Shown piece by piece: positions 7,775 to 16,059 of a DNA stretch of 64,000 nt. The translations under genes were made by a program, and so were the position numbers. Position 1 is the first letter of the stretch, and every line of letters begins with the position of its first letter. The notes below the pieces were generated by a model. The model was not told where the DNA came from. It did no database searches and saw nothing but the letters and a program-made list of their open reading frames with translations. Location: the NCBI GenBank assembly GCA_963695805.1, contig CAVOHV010000003.1:482903-546902 (forward strand). Reading direction: 5' to 3'. The DNA comes from DASUPK01 sp963695805 (lineage in GTDB: Bacteria > Actinomycetota > Thermoleophilia > Solirubrobacterales > 70-9).

Positions 7775-9079
7775 ATGGGGATCGCGATGCGCAGAGCGGC
7801 CTTCACGATCACGCTGCTGAGCGCGGCGCTGGTCGCCGTGCCGGCGAGCGCACAGGCGGGCACGGGCGACCCCGATAAGTCGTTCAGGCCGCCGATCGCC
7901 CACGGCGCGGCCACCGCGCGGGCCTCTGTCTCGCCCTCGAAGCTCTCCGCCGGGCTCTCGAAGCTGTTTCGCCGGGTGGGGCGAAGCGGCGCGTTCGTGG
8001 TCGATGCGAGCAACAACCAGGTGCTCTTCTCCCGAAAGGCCCGGCGCGCACGGATTCTCGCGTCGGACTCGAAGCTCTTCATCACTGCCGCCGCCCTCGG
8101 GCGCTTCGAGCCGCAGGACCGGCTCGAGACCACCGCCTGGTCGACTGACGACGTCTCCGACGGAGTGAGCCAGGGCCTCTACCTCCGCGGAGGCGGCGAT
8201 CCCACTTTGAGCGACAGCGGGCTCGCCAAACTCGCGAACCGCGTGCGGGCGGCGGGGGTGAAGACCGTGCAGGGGCCGCTCGTCTACGACGACTCCTTCC
8301 TCGATCACGTTACCGGCATCCCCCAGCACGGGATCAGCGCCGAGCGCATTGGAACCCTCTCCGCGCTCACCATCGACGGCGGCTCGCCGGGGGATCCGGC
8401 GAGGAGCGCCGCCCAGCGCTTCCAGGACGCCCTGCGCAAGGACGGTGTATCGATCGGCAAGAGCGTCACGCCGGGGGTCGTCCCGCCGGCCGCGCTGCAG
8501 GTGGGGGACTTCGGATCCCCGACCATGGCCGACCTGATCCAGGACACGAACGTACCGTCGAACAACTTCTTCGCCGAGATGCTGCTCAAGGACCTCGGGG
8601 GGGCGTTTGGCGGCGCGGGCTCCACCCCGGCCGGCATCGCGGTCGTCAAGAGTTTCGCCGCGGACCAGGGCGCGAGCTTCAATGGCGAGAACGGGTCCGG
8701 GCTGACCCGGCGCAACAAGGCCTCGCCCGTCTCGGTGGTGAGGCTGCTCGATTCGATGATCGAGGTCGACGAGACCACGACGCCCGCGTCACAGGTGGAC
8801 CAGCGAAGTCAGCGTGATGCGTGGATCAACTCCCTCGCCGTCGCCGGACGGAGTGGGACGCTCGCCCGCCGGATGCGCGGCACCGCGGCCAGGAACCGCT
8901 GCCACGCGAAGACAGGCACGCTCAACGGCGTCAGCGCGCTCTCGGGCTATTGCTTCCAGGGCGCCGATGACGCCGACCACGCGGTGGTCTTCTCCCTCCT
9001 CATGAACCGCGTGGACGTCAACCGCGCCCACGTGGTGCAGGACCGGATGGCTGCGTTGATGGCCAGATACAGGCGGTAG
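7775..9079 (+). CDS. dacB: D-alanyl-D-alanine carboxypeptidase/endopeptidase (PBP4, S13)
   Basis: About 434 residues with a signal peptide (MRRAAFTITLLSAALVAVPA, cut after ASA) from ATG 7775 or 7787. All three penicillin-binding motifs of peptidase S13 are seen: SDSK (active Ser, S-x-x-K), SNN in VPSNNFFAEM, and HAKTGTLNG. It would trim or cleave peptidoglycan cross-links outside the membrane. The same frame stays open upstream to 6761, but that stretch is the antisense of the patatin gene. The stop codon touches palindromic element D, which separates it from the convergent ligA. Confidence 0.9.
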   Translation: MGIAMRRAAFTITLLSAALVAVPASAQAGTGDPDKSFRPPIAHGAATARASVSPSKLSAGLSKLFRRVGRSGAFVVDASNNQVLFSRKARRARILASDSKLFITAAALGRFEPQDRLETTAWSTDDVSDGVSQGLYLRGGGDPTLSDSGLAKLANRVRAAGVKTVQGPLVYDDSFLDHVTGIPQHGISAERIGTLSALTIDGGSPGDPARSAAQRFQDALRKDGVSIGKSVTPGVVPPAALQVGDFGSPTMADLIQDTNVPSNNFFAEMLLKDLGGAFGGAGSTPAGIAVVKSFAADQGASFNGENGSGLTRRNKASPVSVVRLLDSMIEVDETTTPASQVDQRSQRDAWINSLAVAGRSGTLARRMRGTAARNRCHAKTGTLNGVSALSGYCFQGADDADHAVVFSLLMNRVDVNRAHVVQDRMAALMARYRR

Positions 9080-9124
9080 ATCCTTCGTCATAAACGGCCG
9101 CCACAAACACCGCGGCCGAATCTA
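9079..9124 (-). repeat. dispersed palindromic element, copy D (dacB/ligA junction)
   Basis: The element exactly fills the gap between the convergent stops of dacB (9077-9079) and ligA (9122-9124). On the minus strand it reads TAGATTCGGCCGCGGTGT then TTGTGGCCGCCGTTTATGAC. It shares GTGTTTGTGGCCGCCG with copies A and B. The position between two convergent genes fits a shared 3' end or bidirectional termination role. Confidence 0.75.
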
Positions 9125-11185
9125 GACCCGCCCGCGCGGAGGGGCGCTGCGTTTCTTCGGCGCCCCGTCGGAACCCACCAGCTTCTGCAACCCCTTCTCG
9201 TCGATGACCTCGGTGCCGAACTCCTCGGCCTTCGCGAGCTTCGAACCGGGGCTGTCCCCGGCAATCACGTAGTCCGTCTTCTTCGAGACGGAGTTGACGA
9301 CCTTGCCGCCGGCCAGCCGGATCAGCTTGGTGGCCTGCTCTCGGCTCACGTTCGGCAGGGTCCCGGTGAGCACCAGCGTCTTGCCATCGAGCGGGCCGCC
9401 CTCCTGGCGGCGCTCAGAGGGGTCGAGCTCCATGCGCAGCCCGGCCTTGCGCAGGCGCTCGATCAGCCGCCGGGTGCGATCCTCGGATAGCTCCTCGTAG
9501 ATCTGCTCAGCGAGGATCGGGCCGATCCCCTCGGCCTTGACGATGTCCTCCGGCTGGGCCTCCAGAAGAGCGTCCATCGTTCCGAAGTGCTCGGCCAGCG
9601 ACTCGGCGTTGACGAAGCCGATTCCCGGGATGCCCAGCGCGTAGAGGACCCGCGAGAAGGGCATCTTCTTCGCCTCCTCGATCTCGTCCATCAGGTTCTC
9701 GGCCGAGATCTCCCCGAAGCCCTCGAGCTCGGCGATCCGATCGGCGGTCAGGTCGAAGATGTCGGCGGCGTCCGAGATCAGGCCCTCCTGGAGGAAGCGG
9801 TAGGCGTTCTTCTCGCCCAGTCCCTCGATCTCCAGGGCGCCGCGGAAGTGCTTGATGTGCTGGAACTGCTGGCCGGGGCAGCCGGTCCGGTTGGGGCAGA
9901 TCGTGAAGACGCTTCCCTCCGGCTTCACGGTCGGCGTCCCGCATAGCGGGCACTTCTTCGGCGGCCGCGACCGGCGCGCGCCCTTCTTGCGCCGCTGGGT
10001 GATCGGCGAGACCACCTGCGGGATGACGTCGCCTGCCCGCATCACCACGACCTCGTCGCCCTCGCGCACGTCCTTGCGCTCCAGGTCCTCCTCGTTGTGG
10101 AGCGTCGCCGTGCTCACCGTGACTCCGCTGACGTGCACGGGCTCGAGCATCGCGAACGGCAGCAGGTGCCCGGTGCGCCCGACGTTCCAGACGATCTTGT
10201 TGAGCCTCGTGGTCGCGGTCGTCGGGGCGAACTTCCAGGCGACTGCCCAGCGCGGCTCGCGCCCGGCCACTCCGAGCTCCCGCTGCAGCCCACGGTCATC
10301 GACCTTGACGACGACGCCGTCGATCTCGAAGTCGAGTGCCTCCCGGCGGTCCTCCCACCAGCGGCAGCGCTCGGCCACCTCGTCGATCCCGTGCAGGATC
10401 GAGATGTCGTCGTTCACCTTGAAGCCCCGCTCGCGCAGCCACTCGAGCGACTCGGAGTGGCTCTCCGGCTCCCATCCCCTCAGGGCGGCCACGCCGTAGC
10501 ACCAGATCGACAGAGGTCGGGTGGCGGTGATCGAGGAGTCGAGCTGGCGCAGTGAGCCCGCGGCCGCGTTGCGCGGGTTGGCAAACGTCGACAGCCCGCC
10601 CTGCGCGCGCTGCTCATTCACCTTCGTGAAGCCCGCGATCGGCAGGTAGACCTCCCCGCGGACCTCGACCAACTCGGGCGCATCTTCGATCGAAAGCGGG
10701 ATCGCCTTGATCGTCTTCAGGTTCTGGGTGACGTCCTCGCCGACCCGCCCGTCGCCGCGGGTGGCGCCGCGGGTGAAGACGCCGTTCTCGTAGGTGAGGG
10801 AGATCGCGAGGCCGTCGACCTTCGGCTCGGTGACGTAGCGGATCTCCCGCCCCGAGATGTCGAGGCGCTCGAGCTGGCGCTCCACGCGCTTCGCCCAGGC
10901 ACGGAGCTCGTCCTCGTCGCGGGCGTTGGCGAGGGAGAGCATCGGCTCGTGATGGGTGACCTGCTTGAACTTGTCGAGCGGGGCGCCGCCCACCCGCTGC
11001 GTGGGTGAGTCGGCGGTGAGGAGCTCCGGGTGCTCCTCCTCGATACCTCGCAGCTCGCGGAGCAGGTCGTCGTAATCCGGGTCCGAGATCTCCGGGTCGT
11101 CTAGGACGTAGTAGCGGCGGTCGTGATGGGCGAGCTGCCGCCGGAGCTCCTCGGCTCTCTTCTTGACCGACTTGGTGGCGCTCAC
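9122..11185 (-). CDS. ligA: NAD-dependent DNA ligase
   Basis: Full-length LigA, 687 residues from the GTG at 11185 (overlapping the end of surE by spacing of two bases; the frame is open to 11254 but inside surE). Domain order: N-terminal Ia (HHDRRYYVLDDPEISDPDYD), nucleotidyl-transferase with catalytic Lys122 in EPKVDGLA and RGDGRVGEDVT, OB fold, four-Cys zinc finger (CPLCG then CPNRTGCPGQ), helix-hairpin-helix repeats, and a C-terminal BRCT domain (GKTLVLTGTLPNVSREQA). It seals nicks in replication and repair using NAD. Its stop codon lies in palindromic element D. Confidence 0.97.
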   Translation of the reverse strand: MSATKSVKKRAEELRRQLAHHDRRYYVLDDPEISDPDYDDLLRELRGIEEEHPELLTADSPTQRVGGAPLDKFKQVTHHEPMLSLANARDEDELRAWAKRVERQLERLDISGREIRYVTEPKVDGLAISLTYENGVFTRGATRGDGRVGEDVTQNLKTIKAIPLSIEDAPELVEVRGEVYLPIAGFTKVNEQRAQGGLSTFANPRNAAAGSLRQLDSSITATRPLSIWCYGVAALRGWEPESHSESLEWLRERGFKVNDDISILHGIDEVAERCRWWEDRREALDFEIDGVVVKVDDRGLQRELGVAGREPRWAVAWKFAPTTATTRLNKIVWNVGRTGHLLPFAMLEPVHVSGVTVSTATLHNEEDLERKDVREGDEVVVMRAGDVIPQVVSPITQRRKKGARRSRPPKKCPLCGTPTVKPEGSVFTICPNRTGCPGQQFQHIKHFRGALEIEGLGEKNAYRFLQEGLISDAADIFDLTADRIAELEGFGEISAENLMDEIEEAKKMPFSRVLYALGIPGIGFVNAESLAEHFGTMDALLEAQPEDIVKAEGIGPILAEQIYEELSEDRTRRLIERLRKAGLRMELDPSERRQEGGPLDGKTLVLTGTLPNVSREQATKLIRLAGGKVVNSVSKKTDYVIAGDSPGSKLAKAEEFGTEVIDEKGLQKLVGSDGAPKKRSAPPRGRV

Positions 11186-11187
11186 CT

Positions 11188-12024
11188 CTACTGGGAGGCC
11201 TCCGCAGCCGCGACGTTTTCCTCGGCACGCCCGAGCATGCCCGCAAAGTCCCACTTCTTCAGCCGATCGAGGCTCGGCCGGTCGGTGAGGTCGAAGTGGA
11301 CCGGGGTGACCGAGATCCGCTCCCGCGCGATCGCCGAGAGGTCCGAGCCCTGCTCGTCCTCGAAGGAGGGCTCGAAGCCGTAGATCTGGTACCTGACCCG
11401 CCCGGTATCCGGGTCCTCGTCGACGAGCTTCATCTCGTCGTCGTAGAGGCGCTTCCCGAGGTGGGTGACCTCGACCCCGCTCGGCGTCCCCGCAGGGCAG
11501 TTGACATTGAGCAGGGTGTCGGCCGGAAGCGGGTCCTCGGCGACGCGCCGGACCACCTCCCCCGCGAAGGCAGCGGCAACCGAGAAGTCGAACTCGCGCC
11601 CCCAGCGGAAGTCCATCTCCCGCGCGGCGGACTGCTGGGAGATGGCGATCGCCGGGATGCCGAGCACGATCCCCTCGAGCGCCGCGGCGACCGTGCCGGA
11701 GTAGGTGATGTCATCGCCGAGGTTGGAGCCGTGGTTGATTCCCGAGACGATCAGCTCGGGGCGCTCGCCGACGAGTCCGAGCTCGGCGAACCTCACGCAG
11801 TCGACGGGCGTGCCGTCGGTGGCGAAGCCGCTCGATCCGTCCTCGAAGGGGATCTCCTCGACCCAGAGCGGCGAGCGGGTGGTGATGCTGCGGGCGGTCG
11901 CACTGCGGTTGGAGTCGGGTGCGATGACGTGGACCTCGAGGCCATCGATCCCGATCAGCTCCTTCCGCAGGGCGTTCAGGCCGGTGGCCTGGATCCCGTC
12001 GTCGTTGGTGATCAGAAGGCGCAC
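11188..12024 (-). CDS. surE: 5'/3'-nucleotidase SurE
   Basis: A 278-residue SurE with the metal-binding NDDG near the N-terminus (VRLLITNDDGIQATG), PDSNRSA, GTPVDCVRF and the phosphate loop VSGINHGSNLGDDITYSGTV. It dephosphorylates nucleoside monophosphates with a divalent metal. The start is GTG 12024, since the family begins right at the first beta strand; TAGAAT seven bases upstream suggests a leaderless promoter next to palindromic copy B. ligA starts two bases after its stop, so the two genes are probably co-transcribed. Confidence 0.93.
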   Translation of the reverse strand: MRLLITNDDGIQATGLNALRKELIGIDGLEVHVIAPDSNRSATARSITTRSPLWVEEIPFEDGSSGFATDGTPVDCVRFAELGLVGERPELIVSGINHGSNLGDDITYSGTVAAALEGIVLGIPAIAISQQSAAREMDFRWGREFDFSVAAAFAGEVVRRVAEDPLPADTLLNVNCPAGTPSGVEVTHLGKRLYDDEMKLVDEDPDTGRVRYQIYGFEPSFEDEQGSDLSAIARERISVTPVHFDLTDRPSLDRLKKWDFAGMLGRAEENVAAAEASQ

Positions 12025-12039
12025 GCCAACGATTCTAGG

Positions 12040-12087
12040 TTGACGGCTTCGCCACACACGGCGGCCACAAACACCGCCGCCGGATCA
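12040..12087 (-). repeat. dispersed palindromic element, copy B
   Basis: On the minus strand the element starts at the TGA of the ZIP gene (TGATCC), then GGCGGCGGTGTTTGTGGCC, GCCGTGTG and TGGCGAAGCCGTCAA. The GGCGGC/GCCGCC arms form a hairpin. This copy links the two sub-types: its first half equals copies A and C and its second half (GGCGAAGCCG) equals F and G. It lies between the ZIP stop and the surE start. Confidence 0.8.
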
Positions 12088-12945
12088 ACCGCCCCCGGAT
12101 GCGATGATCATCTCGGTCGCGACGCCCAGGAAAACGCCGGCGCTCAGCATGAGCAGGCCGAGCTCGCGGTGACCGAGCCGCCTCATCGCGCCCCAGATCT
12201 CCCCGATCACATAGAGGATCGCGCCGGCGGAGACTGAGTAGAAGAGCAGCTCGAGTGGCTCCGACGTGACGTTGTAACCGACGATCGTTCCCAGGAAGAC
12301 GGGGCCTCCGCCGACCAGGCCGGCGAGCGCGAGCCACCTCCAGCTGGGCCGGACGTCCCCGAGCGGACCGACGATGCCGAAGCCCTCCGTCGCATTGTGG
12401 ACGGCGAAGCCGATGATCAGGACCGTCGCGAGGCCGATCTCGCCCGTGCTGGCGGAGACGCCGATGGCCAGCCCCTCGGCGAAATTGTGCAATCCGATCG
12501 CGGCGGCGATCGTCATCCCGGTGCGCAGGGCCTTGGCACTCAGATCCTCGCGGGCCACCATCTCCGCCTGCTCCACGGTCATCTCGTTCGTCGCCCCGCC
12601 GGAGATCGGGGGCGGCTTCGCGGTCCGCATCCGGCTCTCGACCAACGCCAGGCCGGCGCTGCCGGCGGTGAACCCAACCCCGAGCACCAGGGCGAGCGAG
12701 AGGCCCTCGACCAGCGACCCTTCGCCATCGTGGAGCTCATCGAAGTGCCCTTCGACGATCTCGACACCGTGGACGAGCACCTCGGCGAACAGGAACGCGA
12801 GCACGCCGACCGAGAACATCGCGAGCGCGACCTTGGCCCGCTGCGAGACGAATTCGACCCTGCCGAGCGGGAGTCCGAGATAGATGGTGAACCCCGCCAG
12901 TGCGCCGAGGAGGACTGTCTCGCCAAAGGACACGACGAGCGCCAC
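12085..12945 (-). CDS. ZIP-family metal transporter
   Basis: A 286-residue integral membrane protein with about eight hydrophobic helices. The two ZIP metal-site motifs are clear: HNFAEGLAIG in one helix and HNATEGFGI in the next, followed by PLG. A cytoplasmic loop between helices 3 and 4 is present but poor in His. It should move Zn2+ or Fe2+/Mn2+ into the cytoplasm; the metal cannot be told from sequence. The GTG start at 12945 is preceded by an AT-rich stretch. Probably forms a minus-strand unit with truA upstream. Confidence 0.9.
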   Translation of the reverse strand: MALVVSFGETVLLGALAGFTIYLGLPLGRVEFVSQRAKVALAMFSVGVLAFLFAEVLVHGVEIVEGHFDELHDGEGSLVEGLSLALVLGVGFTAGSAGLALVESRMRTAKPPPISGGATNEMTVEQAEMVAREDLSAKALRTGMTIAAAIGLHNFAEGLAIGVSASTGEIGLATVLIIGFAVHNATEGFGIVGPLGDVRPSWRWLALAGLVGGGPVFLGTIVGYNVTSEPLELLFYSVSAGAILYVIGEIWGAMRRLGHRELGLLMLSAGVFLGVATEMIIASGGG

Positions 12946-12986
12946 AATAACAGAAGCGTTAGGGCACCCTAATTCCCTAATTCCCC

Positions 12987-13733
12987 TCAGTAGCGCACCG
13001 AGGCAAGGTGCAGGCCGTGGGCCGCCGCGGTCTCACCCGCCCGCTCCCGGGGAGCGCCCTCGAGCAGGGACCTGAAGTCCTCGAGGGCGCGCCGGCCGCC
13101 CCCCACCTCGAGCATCGTGCCCACCAGCACCCGCACCATGTTGCGCATGAAGGCGTCGGCCTCGATCCATAGCTCGAGAACCCGCCCCGAGCCGAGCACA
13201 GCCGCCTTCTCCAGCCACTCCGCCTGCAGGATGTCCCGCTCGAAGCGGACGTGCTCCGTCTGGGTCGGCGTGAACGCCGTGAAGTCATGCGTGCCGGCAA
13301 GGGCCTCCCCGCATGCTGCGAGGGCTGCCTCGTCGATCCGATGCGGCCAGTGGAGCGCGACCCCAGCCTCGAAGGGATTGGGCGTGCGCTCCGCCAGCAC
13401 GCGGTAGCAGTAGGTTCGCGAGCGGGCATCGCGCCGCGCGTCGAAATCACCGGCCGGGATAGCGGACAGCACGACGACGTCTCGTCCGGTGAGTGAGTTG
13501 AGGGCCCGCGCAAGCTCGGCCCGCGGCTCTTCCTCCATCGCGAAGCTCGCCACCTGGGCCCAGGCGTGAACCCCCGCATCCGTCCGGCCCGCGACCGTGA
13601 GGGACGTGGGAGATCCGAGGATGCGCTCCAGCCCCGCCTCGAGCTCCGCTTGCACCGTTCGCACCCCTGGCTGCGCCGCCCAGCCCGCGAAGCCGGCGCC
13701 GTTGTAGGCGATCTCGAGTCGCACGGAGGACAC
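12987..13733 (-). CDS. truA: tRNA pseudouridine(38-40) synthase
   Basis: A 248-residue TruA. The family's catalytic Asp sits in AGRTDAGVHAWAQVASF; other signatures are IAYNGAGFAGWAAQP at the N-terminus, SRTYCYRV in the middle and FMRNMVRVLVGTMLEVG near the C-terminus. It isomerises uridines 38-40 in the tRNA anticodon arm. In many actinobacteria truA follows rplQ; here the sulfatase and TetR genes lie between. The GTG at 13733 has TAGTGT nine bases upstream, consistent with a leaderless transcript. Confidence 0.95.
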   Translation of the reverse strand: MSSVRLEIAYNGAGFAGWAAQPGVRTVQAELEAGLERILGSPTSLTVAGRTDAGVHAWAQVASFAMEEEPRAELARALNSLTGRDVVVLSAIPAGDFDARRDARSRTYCYRVLAERTPNPFEAGVALHWPHRIDEAALAACGEALAGTHDFTAFTPTQTEHVRFERDILQAEWLEKAAVLGSGRVLELWIEADAFMRNMVRVLVGTMLEVGGGRRALEDFRSLLEGAPRERAGETAAAHGLHLASVRY

Positions 13734-13735
13734 GG

Positions 13736-14005
13736 TTGCGCGACACTAACCAGGGATGGCTCTGCCCGGCTCTGACGAACCGGCCTCGATCCAGGAGGAG
13801 GGAGGCCAAGCAGGAGCTCTTCGGCCGCGGACCCAGCAGGATCGGCCTGGAGGCCTACGAAGTGCTCGCGATCGTTCTCGCCATCGTGGGAGCGGCGGTC
13901 GGCTTCGACCAGATCTCGAACGGGTCAAAATGGATTCTCCTGGGCGCGATCATCCTCGTGCTATTCGGCCTGATCATCTCGCTCAACCCGAACCGCCGAG
14001 AGTGA
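13736..14005 (+). CDS. small membrane protein, start uncertain
   Basis: The C-terminal half is convincing: two hydrophobic segments (LAIVLAIVGAAVGF and WILLGAIILVLFGLIISL) ending LNPNRRE. The N-terminus is not: the first in-frame start is a TTG at 13736, three bases from the divergent truA start, and the best ribosome-like sequence (AGGAGGGAGG, 13796-13805) is not followed by a canonical start in this frame. The protein is similar in layout to the next gene (two helices, then an NPNR/GPNR ending), so the pair may be paralogues. If this gene is rejected, 13734-14084 holds nothing else I can identify. Confidence 0.45.
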   Translation: MRDTNQGWLCPALTNRPRSRRREAKQELFGRGPSRIGLEAYEVLAIVLAIVGAAVGFDQISNGSKWILLGAIILVLFGLIISLNPNRRE

Positions 14006-14084
14006 GACACTGGATGTGCTGAAACTCACGGATCAGCGGAGACCGAGCGCCTAACGTTCGGCCGAAGTCACTGGAGGAGGAGGA

Positions 14085-14363
14085 ATGGCAAATACCGACA
14101 TCACACAGCGCTCCCAATACGAGCGCAGCGACCTGCTCGCCGGCGGGGAGGGACTTCGCAGAGGCTCGGAGAAGGGCGCCGCGGCCTACAGCGTGATTGC
14201 GCTGGTCGTCGGCCTCGTGCTCTGCGTCGCGGCAGTGGCGACGATCGACAACTGGGCGCAGTGGGTTGTGCTCGGCGTGATCGTGGTCTTCACCATCGCG
14301 CTGATGGTCGCGATCGGCCCGAACCGCAAGGGGTCGGGCTCCAGCTTCAAGGTCGGACGTTGA
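14085..14363 (+). CDS. small two-helix membrane protein
   Basis: A 92-residue protein behind a strong ribosome site (GGAGGAGGA, 14072-14080). A polar N-terminus of about 35 residues precedes two membrane segments (YSVIALVVGLVLCVAAVATI and WVVLGVIVVFTIALMVAI) and a short basic tail GPNRKGSG. Function unknown. It resembles the preceding small gene in layout. Its stop codon TGA is the first triplet of palindromic element C, and its 3' end overlaps the convergent sulfatase by 17 bases. Confidence 0.75.
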   Translation: MANTDITQRSQYERSDLLAGGEGLRRGSEKGAAAYSVIALVVGLVLCVAAVATIDNWAQWVVLGVIVVFTIALMVAIGPNRKGSGSSFKVGR

Positions 14364-16059
14364 TCCGGCGGCGGTCTTTGTGGCCGCCGCTCATGTCAGT
14401 TCCGCACTCCGCCATCACGTCGGCCAGCCTGCCGGCCAGTTCGCGATGGAGCGCCGCTGCGGCCGCGTCCCGCGGCACGCCGGTGCGGACGTCCAGAAGA
14501 TTGTCGACCTCCACCGGATCGCGCTCGAGGTCGTAGAGCTCGTACTCCGTCCGCTGGCGTCCCTCCGGGTCGAAGTAGAAGGCGTACTTGGCGGTCGGGG
14601 TACGGATGGCTCGGATCCGGTTCGGCTGACCCGGCGCCTCCGTGAGCGCCGTGGCCGCCTGGTGGTCGTCGTAGGTGAAGTGCACGGTGTCGCGAACGCT
14701 GTGAGCCGGGCTCGAGTGGTCGGTGACCGGCGAGAGGTCGACCGCCGACCGGGCGAGGGGATCCCGGCCGGGGGTGGCCGCCTGCGCGAGCACGGGCGTG
14801 AGATCGCGGCCCCGGAGTCGTTCCGGCACCTCCGTTCCACCGAGCCGGAGCACGGTCGGCAGGACGTCCACCAGCGATGCCAGGGCATCCGTCTCCGCGC
14901 CGCGGGGGAACAGCACCGGGTTCGAGACGACGAGCGGCACGTTGATCGTCTCCTCATAGGTGTTGAAGGCCTTCTGGCGAAGTCCGCCATGGGACAACCC
15001 CATCTCCCCGTGGTCGGCGCAGCGCACGACGACCGTGCGTGAGCGAACCGAGCCGGGATCGGCGCTGTCCCCAAGTGCCGACAGCACCCGCCCGATCTTC
15101 GCGTCGACGACCCGGTGCAGGTAGGCGTAGAAGTTGACATAGTCGAGCTGGTCGCGGCGGTTGCGAAGAGGCCCCATGTACGCGGTCATCCCCATCTGCA
15201 TCACGGCGTGGACCGCGGGCTTCCCCGCCAGGTTCTCGTCGACGGTCGGTGGCAGCTCGACGCCGAGGTCCCGGAATTCGTCCGCCGTGTACCCGCCGCG
15301 CTCGTACGCGGCCGGGTAGCCGAGGACGTCGTGAGGGTTCACCAGCGAGACGACCAGGCAGAACGGCTCGGGCAGGTCCTGGCGCGAGAGCCACCGCTCG
15401 ACCTGGCCGGTGTAGACCTCATCCCATCCCTCGCCCTCCCCGGCGTTGCCACCGCCGAAATGCTCCGCCTTCGCGTTCTCACCCGCGTCGGGCGCCTCCC
15501 AGTCGGCGAACCCGTACTCGCTCGCGATTCGCCGCCCGTCGGCCTCCCCCCAACCGCCGAGCAGGCCGTCCTTCCCCCCGGACGGGTGGGTCAGGTGCCA
15601 CTTGCCCTTGTAGGCGACGTGGTATCCGGCCGCGCGCAGCAGGCTGGCCATGTTTGGCAGCCCGGCGGGGAGCTCCGGTTCGTGGCCTCGGCTCTCACCG
15701 ATCCGGAATAGGCCGCGCCCGAACCCCGTCAGTACGCGGGGCGCGGGTGCCTGACGGCGGCGGATGATGTCGACCATCGTGGCCGCCACCGCCGGAGCGA
15801 AGCGTGGATTCGGTCGCAGGTCAGCGGCCGTCAGCGTCAGCTCGACCCCGTGCTCTGCCGGATAGAGCCCGGTGAACAGCGTCGATCGGCTCGGCGAGCA
15901 CATCGCCGTGTTACAGAAGCCGTTCCGGAAGCTGAGCCCGGTGCTCCCCAGCTCCGCGTCGTTCGGCATCAGCTCGCGGAGCCAGCCCGGATCATCGGGC
16001 CAGTGCCGGGGAGCGCGCTGCTGGTCCGTGATCAGGACCAGGAAGTTCGGCGGCTTCAC
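14347..16059 (-). CDS. sulfatase (type I, formylglycine-dependent)
   Basis: A 570-residue alkaline-phosphatase-superfamily sulfatase without a signal peptide. The N-terminal metal site LVLITDQQ, the modification motif CSPSR (Cys to formylglycine) in NTAMCSPSRSTLFTGLYP, YKGKWHL, and the second metal site ADHGEMGLSHG are all present. It should hydrolyse sulfate esters or related phosphoesters, substrate unknown; a formylglycine-generating enzyme is not in the window. GTG 16059 overlaps the stop of the upstream sulfatase by one base (TAGTG), so they are translationally coupled. Its last 15 codons are made of palindromic element C. Confidence 0.9.
   Translation of the reverse strand: MKPPNFLVLITDQQRAPRHWPDDPGWLRELMPNDAELGSTGLSFRNGFCNTAMCSPSRSTLFTGLYPAEHGVELTLTAADLRPNPRFAPAVAATMVDIIRRRQAPAPRVLTGFGRGLFRIGESRGHEPELPAGLPNMASLLRAAGYHVAYKGKWHLTHPSGGKDGLLGGWGEADGRRIASEYGFADWEAPDAGENAKAEHFGGGNAGEGEGWDEVYTGQVERWLSRQDLPEPFCLVVSLVNPHDVLGYPAAYERGGYTADEFRDLGVELPPTVDENLAGKPAVHAVMQMGMTAYMGPLRNRRDQLDYVNFYAYLHRVVDAKIGRVLSALGDSADPGSVRSRTVVVRCADHGEMGLSHGGLRQKAFNTYEETINVPLVVSNPVLFPRGAETDALASLVDVLPTVLRLGGTEVPERLRGRDLTPVLAQAATPGRDPLARSAVDLSPVTDHSSPAHSVRDTVHFTYDDHQAATALTEAPGQPNRIRAIRTPTAKYAFYFDPEGRQRTEYELYDLERDPVEVDNLLDVRTGVPRDAAAAALHRELAGRLADVMAECGTDMSGGHKDRRRINVRP
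14358..14397 (+). repeat. dispersed palindromic element, copy C
   Basis: Reads TTGATCCGGCGGCGGTCT then TTGTGGCCGCCGCTCATGTC on the plus strand. The TGA is the stop of the small membrane gene, and the reverse strand encodes the last residues of the sulfatase (MSGGHKDRRRINVRP). It differs from copy A at one base within the core. Confidence 0.8.

Noticed and set aside
13756..14022. Overlapping frame at the small membrane gene with an ATG start
   Set aside because: Arg/Gly/Pro-rich shadow without hydrophobic segments; the other frame has two clear helices.
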